Source of the DNA: Sphaerolaimus hirsutus
Taxonomy: Eukaryota; Nematoda; Chromadorea; Monhysterida; Sphaerolaimidae
Direction of reading: 5' to 3'
Assembly: GCA_964036195.1 (NCBI GenBank)
Contig: OZ038455.1
Coordinates: forward strand, 14,401,855-14,465,854
DNA length: 64,000 nucleotides
Shown here: one piece after another, positions 56,101 to 64,000 of the stretch
How the letters are laid out: every line of letters starts with the position of its first letter
How positions within the stretch are numbered: position 1 is the first letter of the stretch
Position numbers and translations under genes: made by a program
The notes under the pieces: model-generated
What the model saw: the letters and a program-made list of their open reading frames with translations, nothing else
Database searches by the model: none
Told to the model about the DNA's origin: nothing

Positions 56101-58324
56101 TGTGACTGTTTCGGGTTGAGATCATCAGGTTTGATTTTCTCCGAAACAATACGCGAATTTGTCATCCATTCGCGCATGTTGAAATTTGCTCTGGCAAAAA
56201 CAGCTTTAATTAAGCGATAGAGCTGTATTGCATATTTTTCATCATCTACGCTGATAACTAAATTATCAACGTAAATGCTGTTGAGCAACAGCTCCAGTTT
56301 CGATCGTTCATGTGTCTCAGCGGGATGCATGTGAGCTAATTCCGCTTCTAGGTGATATTTGATAACAGTTGACAAAATGGATGGACTGCATGTGAGACCA
56401 AACAGCACCCTTGTGAATTGCATCATTTGAATATTGTCTTTGTGAGTCGGAATAGTGTCATCACGCAGCCAATAAAATTTTGTGAAAGCGCGTGATTTTG
56501 GGTGAAGAGCAATTTGTAAAAATGCTTTCTCAATGTCTGCTAATAACACCACTTTTCCGGCTCTGAAGCGAAGCATTAATCCGAGCGCCAGTGGTGTGAG
56601 AACTGGGCCTCGAAATAAGCAATTGTTGAGACTTGGCTTGCCAGCAGAACCATCATACACTATTCGACATGTTGTCGATCTGCCAGGTGTGATGACAGGT
56701 TGGTGAGGTAAGATGTGTTCTTGCAAACCATCTTGTGAACCATATACGGGTTCTATGACACCCTTGTGAAGTTGATCTGAGATGACTTTCGCGTATGTAG
56801 CGAATAAATCGGGATCTTTTCGAAACCGTTTCAACAGTGACAGAAAGCGGCGAAATGCTTCTGCATTGTTGGTTGGCAATTCTTGAATTGTTGATTTGAA
56901 TGGCCAATCCACGCTATAACGACCAGTTTCTGGATCGAGAGTAATTGATTCCAGAATTAACTGTTCAGCTATGTCGTCATCATGTGATAAGGGATCATCT
57001 GTGATACCTATTGACTCGAGACTGTGAAATTGAAATAATGTCTCTTGTCCAACAGCAACAGCTGATGAAGCATGTGAACTGCATGAAACCATGAATTGAT
57101 GTGGTGAAATGTCGGGTGTTGTGACAAATGACTGTGATGACGCATTTCCGCCAACCATCAATCCAAGTATTGATTCGACGATGATCAATCCAGATGGGAG
57201 TTCGATTTCTGTTGGTCGAATGTCGAACTTCCAATAATAGTCTTGACCAATGACTACATCTGGTTGACATAATTTGTGACAAAACTCATCAGTCATTTCG
57301 GTCAATTCAAGCGGTTCCGCGAATTGTTCTTGTGCATGATCACCGTACACAATATAAATGACTGTTTTGTCATCTTGTGACAAAGGAGGTGGGCATGCAT
57401 ATGTTGCCAAATTATCCACTGCACGTAAAGTGAGCGGAATTTGTAACATATTGCCTTTATTGTCGACGTGTTTGTAAATAGGCATGACAGCCTCGACCAA
57501 AAACGTATTGACTGTGACAGGCGTTTTTGTCGCAAACACGTTCATTTGAAGAACAACATCTCCTTTGTTTTCAAAGTTATACTCATTTGCCACGGATGCT
57601 TTAATGTAGGAATATTCGCATCCAGTGTCAAAGAATATTAACAAAGGGTCCGTGACTCGATTTAATTCAGCGTCTTTATTCACTAATGAAGCCTGGGCCA
57701 CTTGCAAACGAACTATAGGTGCAAAATCGAACTCACATTCTTGTTCGGCCTGCTGCCTGGTAGCGGTGTTGGGGTTACCGTAACCCGCCTGTGCGCTCAG
57801 TACCTCCACCGTGGGCCTGTGACTAGGTTGAAGTGGCACCGACGATGACATTTGATTCGGGTTGAGGTGTGGGTACACCTCGTACCGTTTCTGCTGGGAG
57901 CCGCGGATTTTGGCTTCGACGGTCTCCATATCTGTACCGTCCTGGATGAGGTTGGCACGGAGCGTCGTCCACAGCTCGTTTTCGCTGTGATACTTGTGGG
58001 CTTCCTCTTGAGCTTTCGCCTGTAGCTCGTTAGCGGGCCTCGGCCATTCGCCCATGTCTAGCGGGCCGTCCATGTCCAGTTGATACAGCGTATTCTGTCT
58101 CCACCGGAAATCGTTCTCGTCCGGGGGGATGACACACACGCTCATCGGTTCCGTGTGTGAAGGCGGATACGATGGCGGTGCATGTGATGACGCCGCGCCC
58201 GTTGTGATTACCTGAGCGTTGACAAAATTAGCGCTCGTTGCTTTGACAAAGGCTTTATTTTGTGAATTGTTTACCTGACGCCTGGCGGGTGCCTGTCTGG
58301 TAGGACAGAACGCCCCGTGATGCT
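50268..58324 (-). CDS. Gag(partial)-Pol-Env-like polyprotein of BEL/Pao element
   Basis: About 2,685 codons open without a stop. Numbering from the chance ATG at 58334: protease DTG near 236-238, reverse transcriptase with VVLLADIEKAFLQI (Asp 600) and YVDN (688-691), RNase H with FCDAS, LELLG, WTDST and NPADIASRG, integrase zinc site HFHELAGHSG and CVTCRK, DDE residues near 1318, 1380 and 1412, and the BEL-type tail domain (DUF5641-like) at about 1555-1655. A hydrophobic signal-like stretch (1726 onward) opens an env-like region ending in a membrane segment near 2284-2307 and a long basic Ser/Pro-rich tail. The frame has no stop or frameshift. The ATG at 58334 belongs to the neighbouring LTR and is not the real start. 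Confidence 0.9.
50290..51312 (-). CDS. Overlapping second-frame ORF in env tail
   Basis: In a different frame from env, 340 codons are open from an ATG at 51312 to a stop at 50290; without requiring ATG the frame is open from at least 51432 (380 codons). The product starts basic (KIGKRRRRNRQKKPKSG), has a second basic patch (RARRDGRKSRSRSRTP), a Leu-rich helix (LRQAFERLAKESEKL) and an acidic C-terminus. This layout resembles small regulatory RNA-binding proteins of complex retroviruses in general character only; no homology is claimed. The two frames stop 22 bp apart. Confidence 0.45.
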   Translation of the reverse strand: MGTPSVQQGKIGKRRRRNRQKKPKSGFNKPALSNQTVTQSSSSSQLPSKFVTPLKRVSPFKRLSGRPVQPRSDPPVSYSTERAEEIEMETGARRVTKPAPPCESQPQSSSPNARLTVTEPVTTEVTMEDAIPDREPLQKRLKRFAGVAGLPGEQQSSHQTFSFIPQTFHKFNNINKKLVKSKVKRSKKISDLPQTNTFTIRHRARRDGRKSRSRSRTPSVPFDQFNSVTSQCTTSFTTSHVPLLSSQPLAASEQWQPTEPSKTIVDETDTLRQAFERLAKESEKLPNWPGRPAGAPEDQAPGHGEGSQPEKDAVEPMDEHHEEGRENAGVEDADDLLPQE

Positions 58325-59424
58325 TGTGTAACATTATCGTAAAATGTAAAATCTTTAATATTTAAGTCGACGTTCTTATGTTCGCTTTTATATTTAGTTA
58401 ATTCAATTTATTACGATTCCATTTATAATTCACATTCCATTTCTTAACATCTTCACATTCGTCATTTAATATCTCAAGCGATGTTGTTTACAACGTGCGC
58501 TTCACATCGCTCACATATTTAGATCTTAGTCATTGCTCACATTCCGCCACATTTCCTTGACAAGCAGCACGCAAATACGCCGTCATGTTTATGTTAAGCG
58601 GCGGGCTCGCCCCGAGTGGGGGGCCGGGCCCGCGCGCCATTTCAAATGCTGTCTGGCTTGTCTCACATTTTCACTATCTTGCCAGTTTAGCTCGCTTTTC
58701 ATCGGAGAAGCGAGCGGGCAAGGATTGAACTTTCACAATTGGGAATGTTGGGTAAAAATCGGAGATTAGAGCCGACCGATTGGCGCCAAACCAATCGCCA
58801 TCGGTCTGGCCCTTAAAAGCCGATTTCACAGCTACAATCGGCAGTGTTTGCAACCTCGTCAACTTCACACGAATCTCTTCCTAGGATCTAAATAAGCGCC
58901 GTAGTCACTTTATTAAGTCGCTTGTTTTTGGTGCTAAGTTTAACGCTTGGTGCTTTAAGTCACCTCAGTGCTTTATTTCACACCAGCACTGTTTGAGGTG
59001 CTTTATTCACAACCGCGCCACTTAATTCTCGCCTTTTGTCGTAATTAAGTGCCTTCTTTTAATTGCCTTATTTCTCCGGTAATTAGAGCTTCTTTTACGT
59101 TTTATTTAAGTAATTAATTTAGTTGTAAATTAATTCCTTTGTTTACGTATATTTTTATATATATTTTATTTACATTTAATTCTTTGTATTTAATCGCCTA
59201 AATAAAAACGTTCGTCAAAACCTTTGGTAAACAATCTAAATTTGCTTCACACTAACTCACGTCAATTCACTTCAACTCAACTAATCACATTTGATAAAAT
59301 AACGGAACATCAACTAGAGACGACGCTTCACGTCAACTTACACTTGTTCACATTTGTCCTCTTCCTCGGTTAGGAATAGGAGCTAGTTCACAAGTCACTT
59401 CAACAAGTTCCGTATTATTTTACA
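58325..59424 (+). repeat. 5-prime LTR of the plus-strand BEL/Pao element
   Basis: 1100 bp, TGTGTAACATTATCG to TATTATTTTACA. It contains the GC-rich hairpin near 58600-58634, an AATAAA at 59201-59206 and many TCACA/TTCAC pentamers. The right boundary is fixed by the primer binding site that follows. Confidence 0.9.
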
Positions 59425-59442
59425 TGGCGCAGCGAGCAGGGT
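59425..59442 (+). promoter_or_regulatory. Primer binding site
   Basis: TGGCGCAGCGAGCAGGGT follows the LTR directly. It starts with TGG, the complement of a tRNA 3-prime CCA end, as expected for the minus-strand primer site. The priming tRNA is not identified. Confidence 0.8.
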
Positions 59443-59703
59443 GACTAATTAAAACTAATTGGTCACTCTAATTAAGTCGTCTCGCGCGAAATTTCATTGG
59501 AAATTGCTTTTCACAGCCTGAGTCACACGCACGGGGTTACGGTAATACGGTTTTGGACGCAAAATCGTTAGTAGCGCGTGCATAAATACTTACGATTTTA
59601 CAAGTACAAGTCACAATTAACGAAATATTTATTTTTATTATTTTATTTCGTTCACAGCTAGCTACCACTTTGCTAATAAGCAATAAATTGATCAAACTTT
59701 GCT

Positions 59704-62700
59704 ATGGCCGACGAACGCATACGCGCTCAGCGCGCCGCCGCCGCCGCCGCAGCTATGCCTGCGAGCAACGTTGAGGAGTTCGACACAGCTCATCCGTTGA
59801 CTCAGCATAGCCGGGCGCTGACCGGAGTGCGCAACGGAGTGCTGCGTTTCACATCCAAACCGATTCCTAAAATCGTCAAAGACGAGTCACAACCCGCCGC
59901 CGTCAACATACGCGCGGCGGAGGAAGTATTAGAATTACTTCAGGCCTACGGCTACCAAGCCGAGATGAAACGCTCGGACCTGTCTACGGCTATGGACAAA
60001 TTCACAACCACTGTCCAAGATTACATCACAAGCCTAGACAGAGACGAAGACGGAGTAGCCGAGGAGATAAAGAGCGCTAACGCCAAATTGGAGCGCGCGC
60101 TCTACTCGGGCTCGAACAACGCGATGATGCTCATGGATGAGCTGGAATCGAGGATTGCGTCCGCCCAAGCGCACATCAAATCCGCGGAAAGGTTGATACT
60201 TTCCTTGAAAGGTCAGTCCACTGTTGATTTAACTACTCAACCCCTTTCACAACCCCCTTACAATAATGTCAATATGGGAAGTAGTTCTCAACCTTCACAA
60301 CCGGAAACTTTGTTAAAGTTACCTAAAATCGAGCTTGCTAAATATAACGGTGATCCGTTAGAATGGGCAGCTTGGTGGGAGATTTTTCGAGCTCAAATTC
60401 ACGACCGAGCTAATTTGTCAATGGGTATGAAATATACATACCTCAAGCTCAGCCTTACCGGCCCAGCAGCAGAACTGCTGGCCGGATTAAAAGGTGATGG
60501 TCGAGATTACATCACAGCGGTCACCATGTTACAATCAAACTTCGGTGAAACGCATCGGGTACAAGCCGCCCTTTGGGATAAATTGTATTCACTTGAAAAA
60601 CCTTCGTCAAGAGGAGACTCTCTCACAAATTTCACACGAACCCTTTTGTCAACTCTCAATCAACTTAAAGAAAGAGGTGAAAGTGTCGATTCTGGTGCAG
60701 TGTTAAGAATAATTCGTGGTTATCTTCCTGATAATATTGTTCTTGCCGTCACAGAAGAACACCGGAATTCGATGCGCACCGCGGTAACCGGCGACACCGA
60801 ACTCACAGTCGTCAGGTTTGTCGATGCATTAACTACCATTGCTCGTGCTCGGTTAGACGCGATGAAAACTGAACAACAAAGTTCACAATCTTCAACTGTT
60901 GTTCAGAAATCACAAAATTCATCGGTAAAAAAGCCACAAAATGGAGGAGGTTGGCAACAGCAAAAGAAAAAGGGAAATAAATCACAAAATACCTTTTCAA
61001 AACCAAAACCTATTCACAATACGGTTGCCTTTGCTGGTACCAACGCTAACGCTGGTAAATCACAAGGAAAAAATAAAAATTCCACTCAACCTCCCAGAAC
61101 TCCAGCGATCGGAGCAATTAGTCAAAAGCAGCACTCACAACCTGCTGCTAACTATCGCCAGCCGAAATTCGAATGCTTGTTCTGCGGCGTCAAAGAGCAC
61201 TACACAACCGATTGCCCTCAATACGTCACACCGAGAGAGCGCACTGAACGGTTGCGAGCTTTGGGCGACGTGTGCACGCGTTGCACGCGCAGAGGCCATC
61301 AAGCGGCACAGTGCACTCAACAATTGAGTTGCTACTACTGTCGCCAGATTGGTCAGCATCACGGGGCGTTCTGTCCTACCAGACAGGCACCCGCCAGGCG
61401 TCAGGTAAACAATTCACAAAATAAAGCCTTTGTCAAAGCAACGAGCGCTAATTTCGTCAACGCTCAGGTAATCACAACGGGAGCGGCGTCGTCACATGCA
61501 CCGCCATCGTATCCGCCTTCACATACGGAACCGATGAGCGTGTGTGTCATCCCACCGGACGAAAATGATTTCCGGTGGAGACAGAGTACGCTGTACCAGC
61601 TGGACATGGACGGCCCGCTCGACATGGGCGAATGGCCGAGGCCCGCTAACGCACAACAGGCGAAAGCTCAGGAGGAAGCCCGCAAATATCACAGCGAGAA
61701 CGAGCTGTGGACGACGCTCCGTGCCAACCTCATCCAGGAAGGCACAGATATGGAGACTGTCGAGGCCAAAATCCGCGGCTTCCAGCAGAAACGGTACGAG
61801 GTGTACCCACACCTCAACCCGAATCAAATGTCATCGTCGGTGCCACTTCAACCTAGTCACAGGCCCACGGTGGAGGTGCTGAGCGCACAGGCGGGTTACG
61901 GTAACCCCAACCCCGCTACCAGGCAGCAGGCCGAACAAGAATGTGAGTTCGATTTTGCACCTATTGTTCGTTTGCAAGTGGCCCAGGCTTCATTAATTAA
62001 TAAAGACGCTGAATTAAATCGAGTCACAGACCCTTTGTTAATATTCTTTGACACTGGATGTGAATATTCATACATTAAAGCATCCGTGGCAAATGAGTAT
62101 AACTTTGAAAACAAAGGAGATGTTGTTCTTCAAATGAACGTGTTTGCGACAAAAACGCCCGTCACAGTCAATACGTTTTTGGTCGAGGCTGTCATGCCTA
62201 TTTACAAACACGTTGACAATAAGGGCAATATGTTACAAATTCCGCTCACTTTACGTGCAGTGGATAATTTGGCAACATATGCATGCCCACCTCCTTTGTC
62301 ACAAGACGACAAAACAGTCATTTACATTGTGTACGGTGAACATGCACAAGAACAATTCGCGGAACCACTTGAATTGACCGAAATGACTGATGAGTTTTGT
62401 CACAAACTATGTCAACCAGATGTAGTCATTGGTCAAGACTACTATTGGAAGTTCGACATCCGACCAACAGAAATCGAACTCCCATCTGGCTTGATCATAG
62501 TCGAATCAATACTTGGGTTGATGTTAGGCGGAAATGCGTCCTCACAATCATTTGTCACAACACCCGACATTTCCCCACATCAATTCATGGTTTCATGCAG
62601 TTCACATGCTTCATCAGCTGTTGCTGTTGGCCAAGAGACGTTATTTCAATTTCACAGTCTCGAGTCAATAGGTATCACAGATGATCCCTTATCACATGAT

Positions 62701-64000
62701 GACGACATAGCTGAACAGTTAATTCTGGAATCAATTACTCTTGATTCAGAAACTGGTCGCTATAGCGTAGATTGGCCATTCAAATCAACCATTCAAGAAT
62801 TGCCAACTAACAATGCAGAAGCATTTCGTCGCTTTCTGTCACTGTTGAAACGGTTTCGAAAAGATCCCGATTTATTCGCTACATACGCGAAAGTCATCTC
62901 AGATCAACTTCACAAGGGGGTCATAGAACCCGTCTATGGTTCACAAGATGGTTTGCAAGAACACATCTTACCTCACCAACCTGTCCTCACACCTGGCAGA
63001 TCGACAACATGTCGAATAGTGTATGATGGTTCTGCAGGCAAGCCAAGTCTCAATAATTGCTTATTTCGAGGCCCAGTTCTCACACCCCTGGCGCTCGGAT
63101 TAATGCTTCGCTTCAGAGCCGGAAAAGTGGTGTTATTAGCAGATATTGAAAAAGCATTTTTACAAATTGCTCTTCACCCAAAATCACGCGCTTTCACAAA
63201 ATTTTACTGGTTGCGTGATGACACCATTCCGTCACATGAAGACAATATTCAAATGATGCAATTCACAAGGGTATTGTTTGGACTCACATGCAGTCCATCC
63301 ATTTTGTCAACTGTCATCAAATATCACCTAGAAGAGGAATTAGCTCACATGCAGCCCGCTGAAACCAATGAACGAATGAAACTGGAGCTGTTGCTCAACA
63401 GCATTTACGTTGATAATTTAGTTATCAGCGTAGATGATGACAAATATGCAATACAGCTCTATCGTTTAATTAAAGCTGTTTTTGCCAGAGCAAATTTCAA
63501 CATGCGCGAATGGATGACAAATTCGCCTATGGTCTCGGAGAAAATCAAACCCGATGACCTCAACCCGAAAAAGTCACAATATATTAAAGTAATGGGTCTC
63601 GTTTACGATCACATTGAAGACACCATTGCAGTGCCAGCTCCCAAGAAAGATTTCACGCTCATTGTCACAGCCACTCGCCGCAATTTAAATAAATTGCTGG
63701 CTTCAACATACGATCCTATTGGCGTCACAGCACCCGCGTTATTTCGTTTGAAATTTCGTGTGTCACAAATAATTCAAAGGTGCAACATCACAACCTGGGA
63801 TGAACTCATTGAAGACCCAGAGGCGGATGACTTACTGGACGATTTAAAACGACATCTTTCGTCCATAAGTCAAATCAAATTCCCGCGCTCATTTCACTCT
63901 TTTGGCATCGATGTCAAAGCTGTCACAAGGCCATTAGAATTACATGTGTTTTGCGATGCCTCAAAAGATGGCTACGCTGTTTGCGCGTATTTGCGTCAAC
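59704..64000 (+). CDS. Gag-Pol polyprotein of plus BEL/Pao element (continues past window)
   Basis: An ATG 262 bp after the primer site opens a frame with no stop through the last base, 1,432 codons. The N-terminal about 500 residues are gag: an Ala-rich start, a helical region, the conserved WAAWWEIFRAQI block, a Gln/Asn-rich stretch, and three zinc knuckles (CLFCGVKEHYTTDC, CTRCTRRGHQAAQC, CYYCRQIGQHHGAFC) near residues 490-550. Then come the protease DTG at about 62050, RT with YVDN at about 63406, and the start of RNase H. Being open this far and similar to the minus copy, it may still be a young insertion. It supplies the gag portion missing from the minus copy. Confidence 0.92.
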   Translation, partial: MADERIRAQRAAAAAAAMPASNVEEFDTAHPLTQHSRALTGVRNGVLRFTSKPIPKIVKDESQPAAVNIRAAEEVLELLQAYGYQAEMKRSDLSTAMDKFTTTVQDYITSLDRDEDGVAEEIKSANAKLERALYSGSNNAMMLMDELESRIASAQAHIKSAERLILSLKGQSTVDLTTQPLSQPPYNNVNMGSSSQPSQPETLLKLPKIELAKYNGDPLEWAAWWEIFRAQIHDRANLSMGMKYTYLKLSLTGPAAELLAGLKGDGRDYITAVTMLQSNFGETHRVQAALWDKLYSLEKPSSRGDSLTNFTRTLLSTLNQLKERGESVDSGAVLRIIRGYLPDNIVLAVTEEHRNSMRTAVTGDTELTVVRFVDALTTIARARLDAMKTEQQSSQSSTVVQKSQNSSVKKPQNGGGWQQQKKKGNKSQNTFSKPKPIHNTVAFAGTNANAGKSQGKNKNSTQPPRTPAIGAISQKQHSQPAANYRQPKFECLFCGVKEHYTTDCPQYVTPRERTERLRALGDVCTRCTRRGHQAAQCTQQLSCYYCRQIGQHHGAFCPTRQAPARRQVNNSQNKAFVKATSANFVNAQVITTGAASSHAPPSYPPSHTEPMSVCVIPPDENDFRWRQSTLYQLDMDGPLDMGEWPRPANAQQAKAQEEARKYHSENELWTTLRANLIQEGTDMETVEAKIRGFQQKRYEVYPHLNPNQMSSSVPLQPSHRPTVEVLSAQAGYGNPNPATRQQAEQECEFDFAPIVRLQVAQASLINKDAELNRVTDPLLIFFDTGCEYSYIKASVANEYNFENKGDVVLQMNVFATKTPVTVNTFLVEAVMPIYKHVDNKGNMLQIPLTLRAVDNLATYACPPPLSQDDKTVIYIVYGEHAQEQFAEPLELTEMTDEFCHKLCQPDVVIGQDYYWKFDIRPTEIELPSGLIIVESILGLMLGGNASSQSFVTTPDISPHQFMVSCSSHASSAVAVGQETLFQFHSLESIGITDDPLSHDDDIAEQLILESITLDSETGRYSVDWPFKSTIQELPTNNAEAFRRFLSLLKRFRKDPDLFATYAKVISDQLHKGVIEPVYGSQDGLQEHILPHQPVLTPGRSTTCRIVYDGSAGKPSLNNCLFRGPVLTPLALGLMLRFRAGKVVLLADIEKAFLQIALHPKSRAFTKFYWLRDDTIPSHEDNIQMMQFTRVLFGLTCSPSILSTVIKYHLEEELAHMQPAETNERMKLELLLNSIYVDNLVISVDDDKYAIQLYRLIKAVFARANFNMREWMTNSPMVSEKIKPDDLNPKKSQYIKVMGLVYDHIEDTIAVPAPKKDFTLIVTATRRNLNKLLASTYDPIGVTAPALFRLKFRVSQIIQRCNITTWDELIEDPEADDLLDDLKRHLSSISQIKFPRSFHSFGIDVKAVTRPLELHVFCDASKDGYAVCAYLRQ

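Larger units (their letters stand above)
49086..58324 (-). mobile_element. BEL/Pao LTR retrotransposon with env-like region, interrupted in gag
   Basis: Read on the minus strand: the last part of a gag zinc-knuckle region (from 58324), protease, reverse transcriptase, RNase H, integrase, env-like region, stop at 50268, a short purine tract (CGGGAG) and the 3-prime LTR (50185 down to 49086). The 5-prime part of gag and the 5-prime LTR are absent because the plus-strand element begins exactly at 58325. They should lie beyond the right edge of the window. The element is on the same strand as the phosphatase gene. Confidence 0.9.
58325..64000 (+). mobile_element. BEL/Pao LTR retrotransposon, plus copy (runs off window)
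   Basis: 5-prime LTR, primer binding site and an intact gag-pol frame up to the window edge. It is a close relative of the minus copy (pol differs at only a few percent of residues in the stretches compared). It begins exactly where the minus element gag sequence breaks, so it inserted into that element. The 5 bp before it, ATGCT at 58320-58324, should reappear after its 3-prime LTR. Confidence 0.92.

Noticed and set aside
52484..57535. Numerous 60-130 codon frames on both strands within the minus element
   Set aside because: All are shadows of the single long pol-env frame; none has independent motifs.
58325..58334. ATG at 58334 as the start of the minus-strand polyprotein
   Set aside because: It lies in the first bases of the neighbouring element LTR; the true start was in gag sequence displaced by the insertion.
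61544..62684. Other-frame open segments in the plus element
   Set aside because: Shadows of the continuous gag-pol frame that starts at 59704.

Overview
This is a repeat-rich stretch of animal nuclear genome, not bacterial. Three things show that: genes split by canonical GT-AG introns, metazoan-only domain types (a secreted two-immunoglobulin-domain protein and a receptor-type tyrosine phosphatase domain), and a dense mix of DNA transposons and BEL/Pao LTR retrotransposons. The two-Ig gene most resembles the ImpL2/ZIG group, which hints at an ecdysozoan-like invertebrate. Species cannot be fixed from sequence alone, and there is one 200-base scaffold gap.

Layout. 1-3.1 kb is tandem satellite and minisatellite DNA. 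3.1-11.4 kb holds small inverted-repeat elements and one orphan minus-strand exon (4092-4280). 11.5-16.1 kb is a five-exon minus-strand gene for a predicted 267-residue secreted two-Ig protein; a 1.4-kb foldback element sits in its second intron. 17-47 kb is almost wall-to-wall non-autonomous DNA transposons, often nested two or three deep. 47.4-49.0 kb carries five minus-strand exons of a tyrosine phosphatase domain that has lost both catalytic residues. 49.1-64 kb is two related BEL/Pao retrotransposons in opposite orientations. The plus-strand copy has inserted into the gag zinc-knuckle region of the minus-strand copy, which itself lies 108 bp upstream of a phosphatase exon.

Most interesting points. 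(1) At least eight elements have exact 8-bp target duplications and hAT-like ends, and most have interiors built from many iterations of a short motif; two subfamilies share the same terminal block but carry different repeat units. (2) The BEL/Pao family has one open frame running from gag through pol into an env-like region. A 340-380 codon second frame overlaps the env tail, and the sense strand is strikingly enriched for TCACA in all codon phases and in the LTR. (3) The phosphatase domain is a double-dead pseudophosphatase. All positions, motifs and counts were read by eye; no alignment or database search was run.
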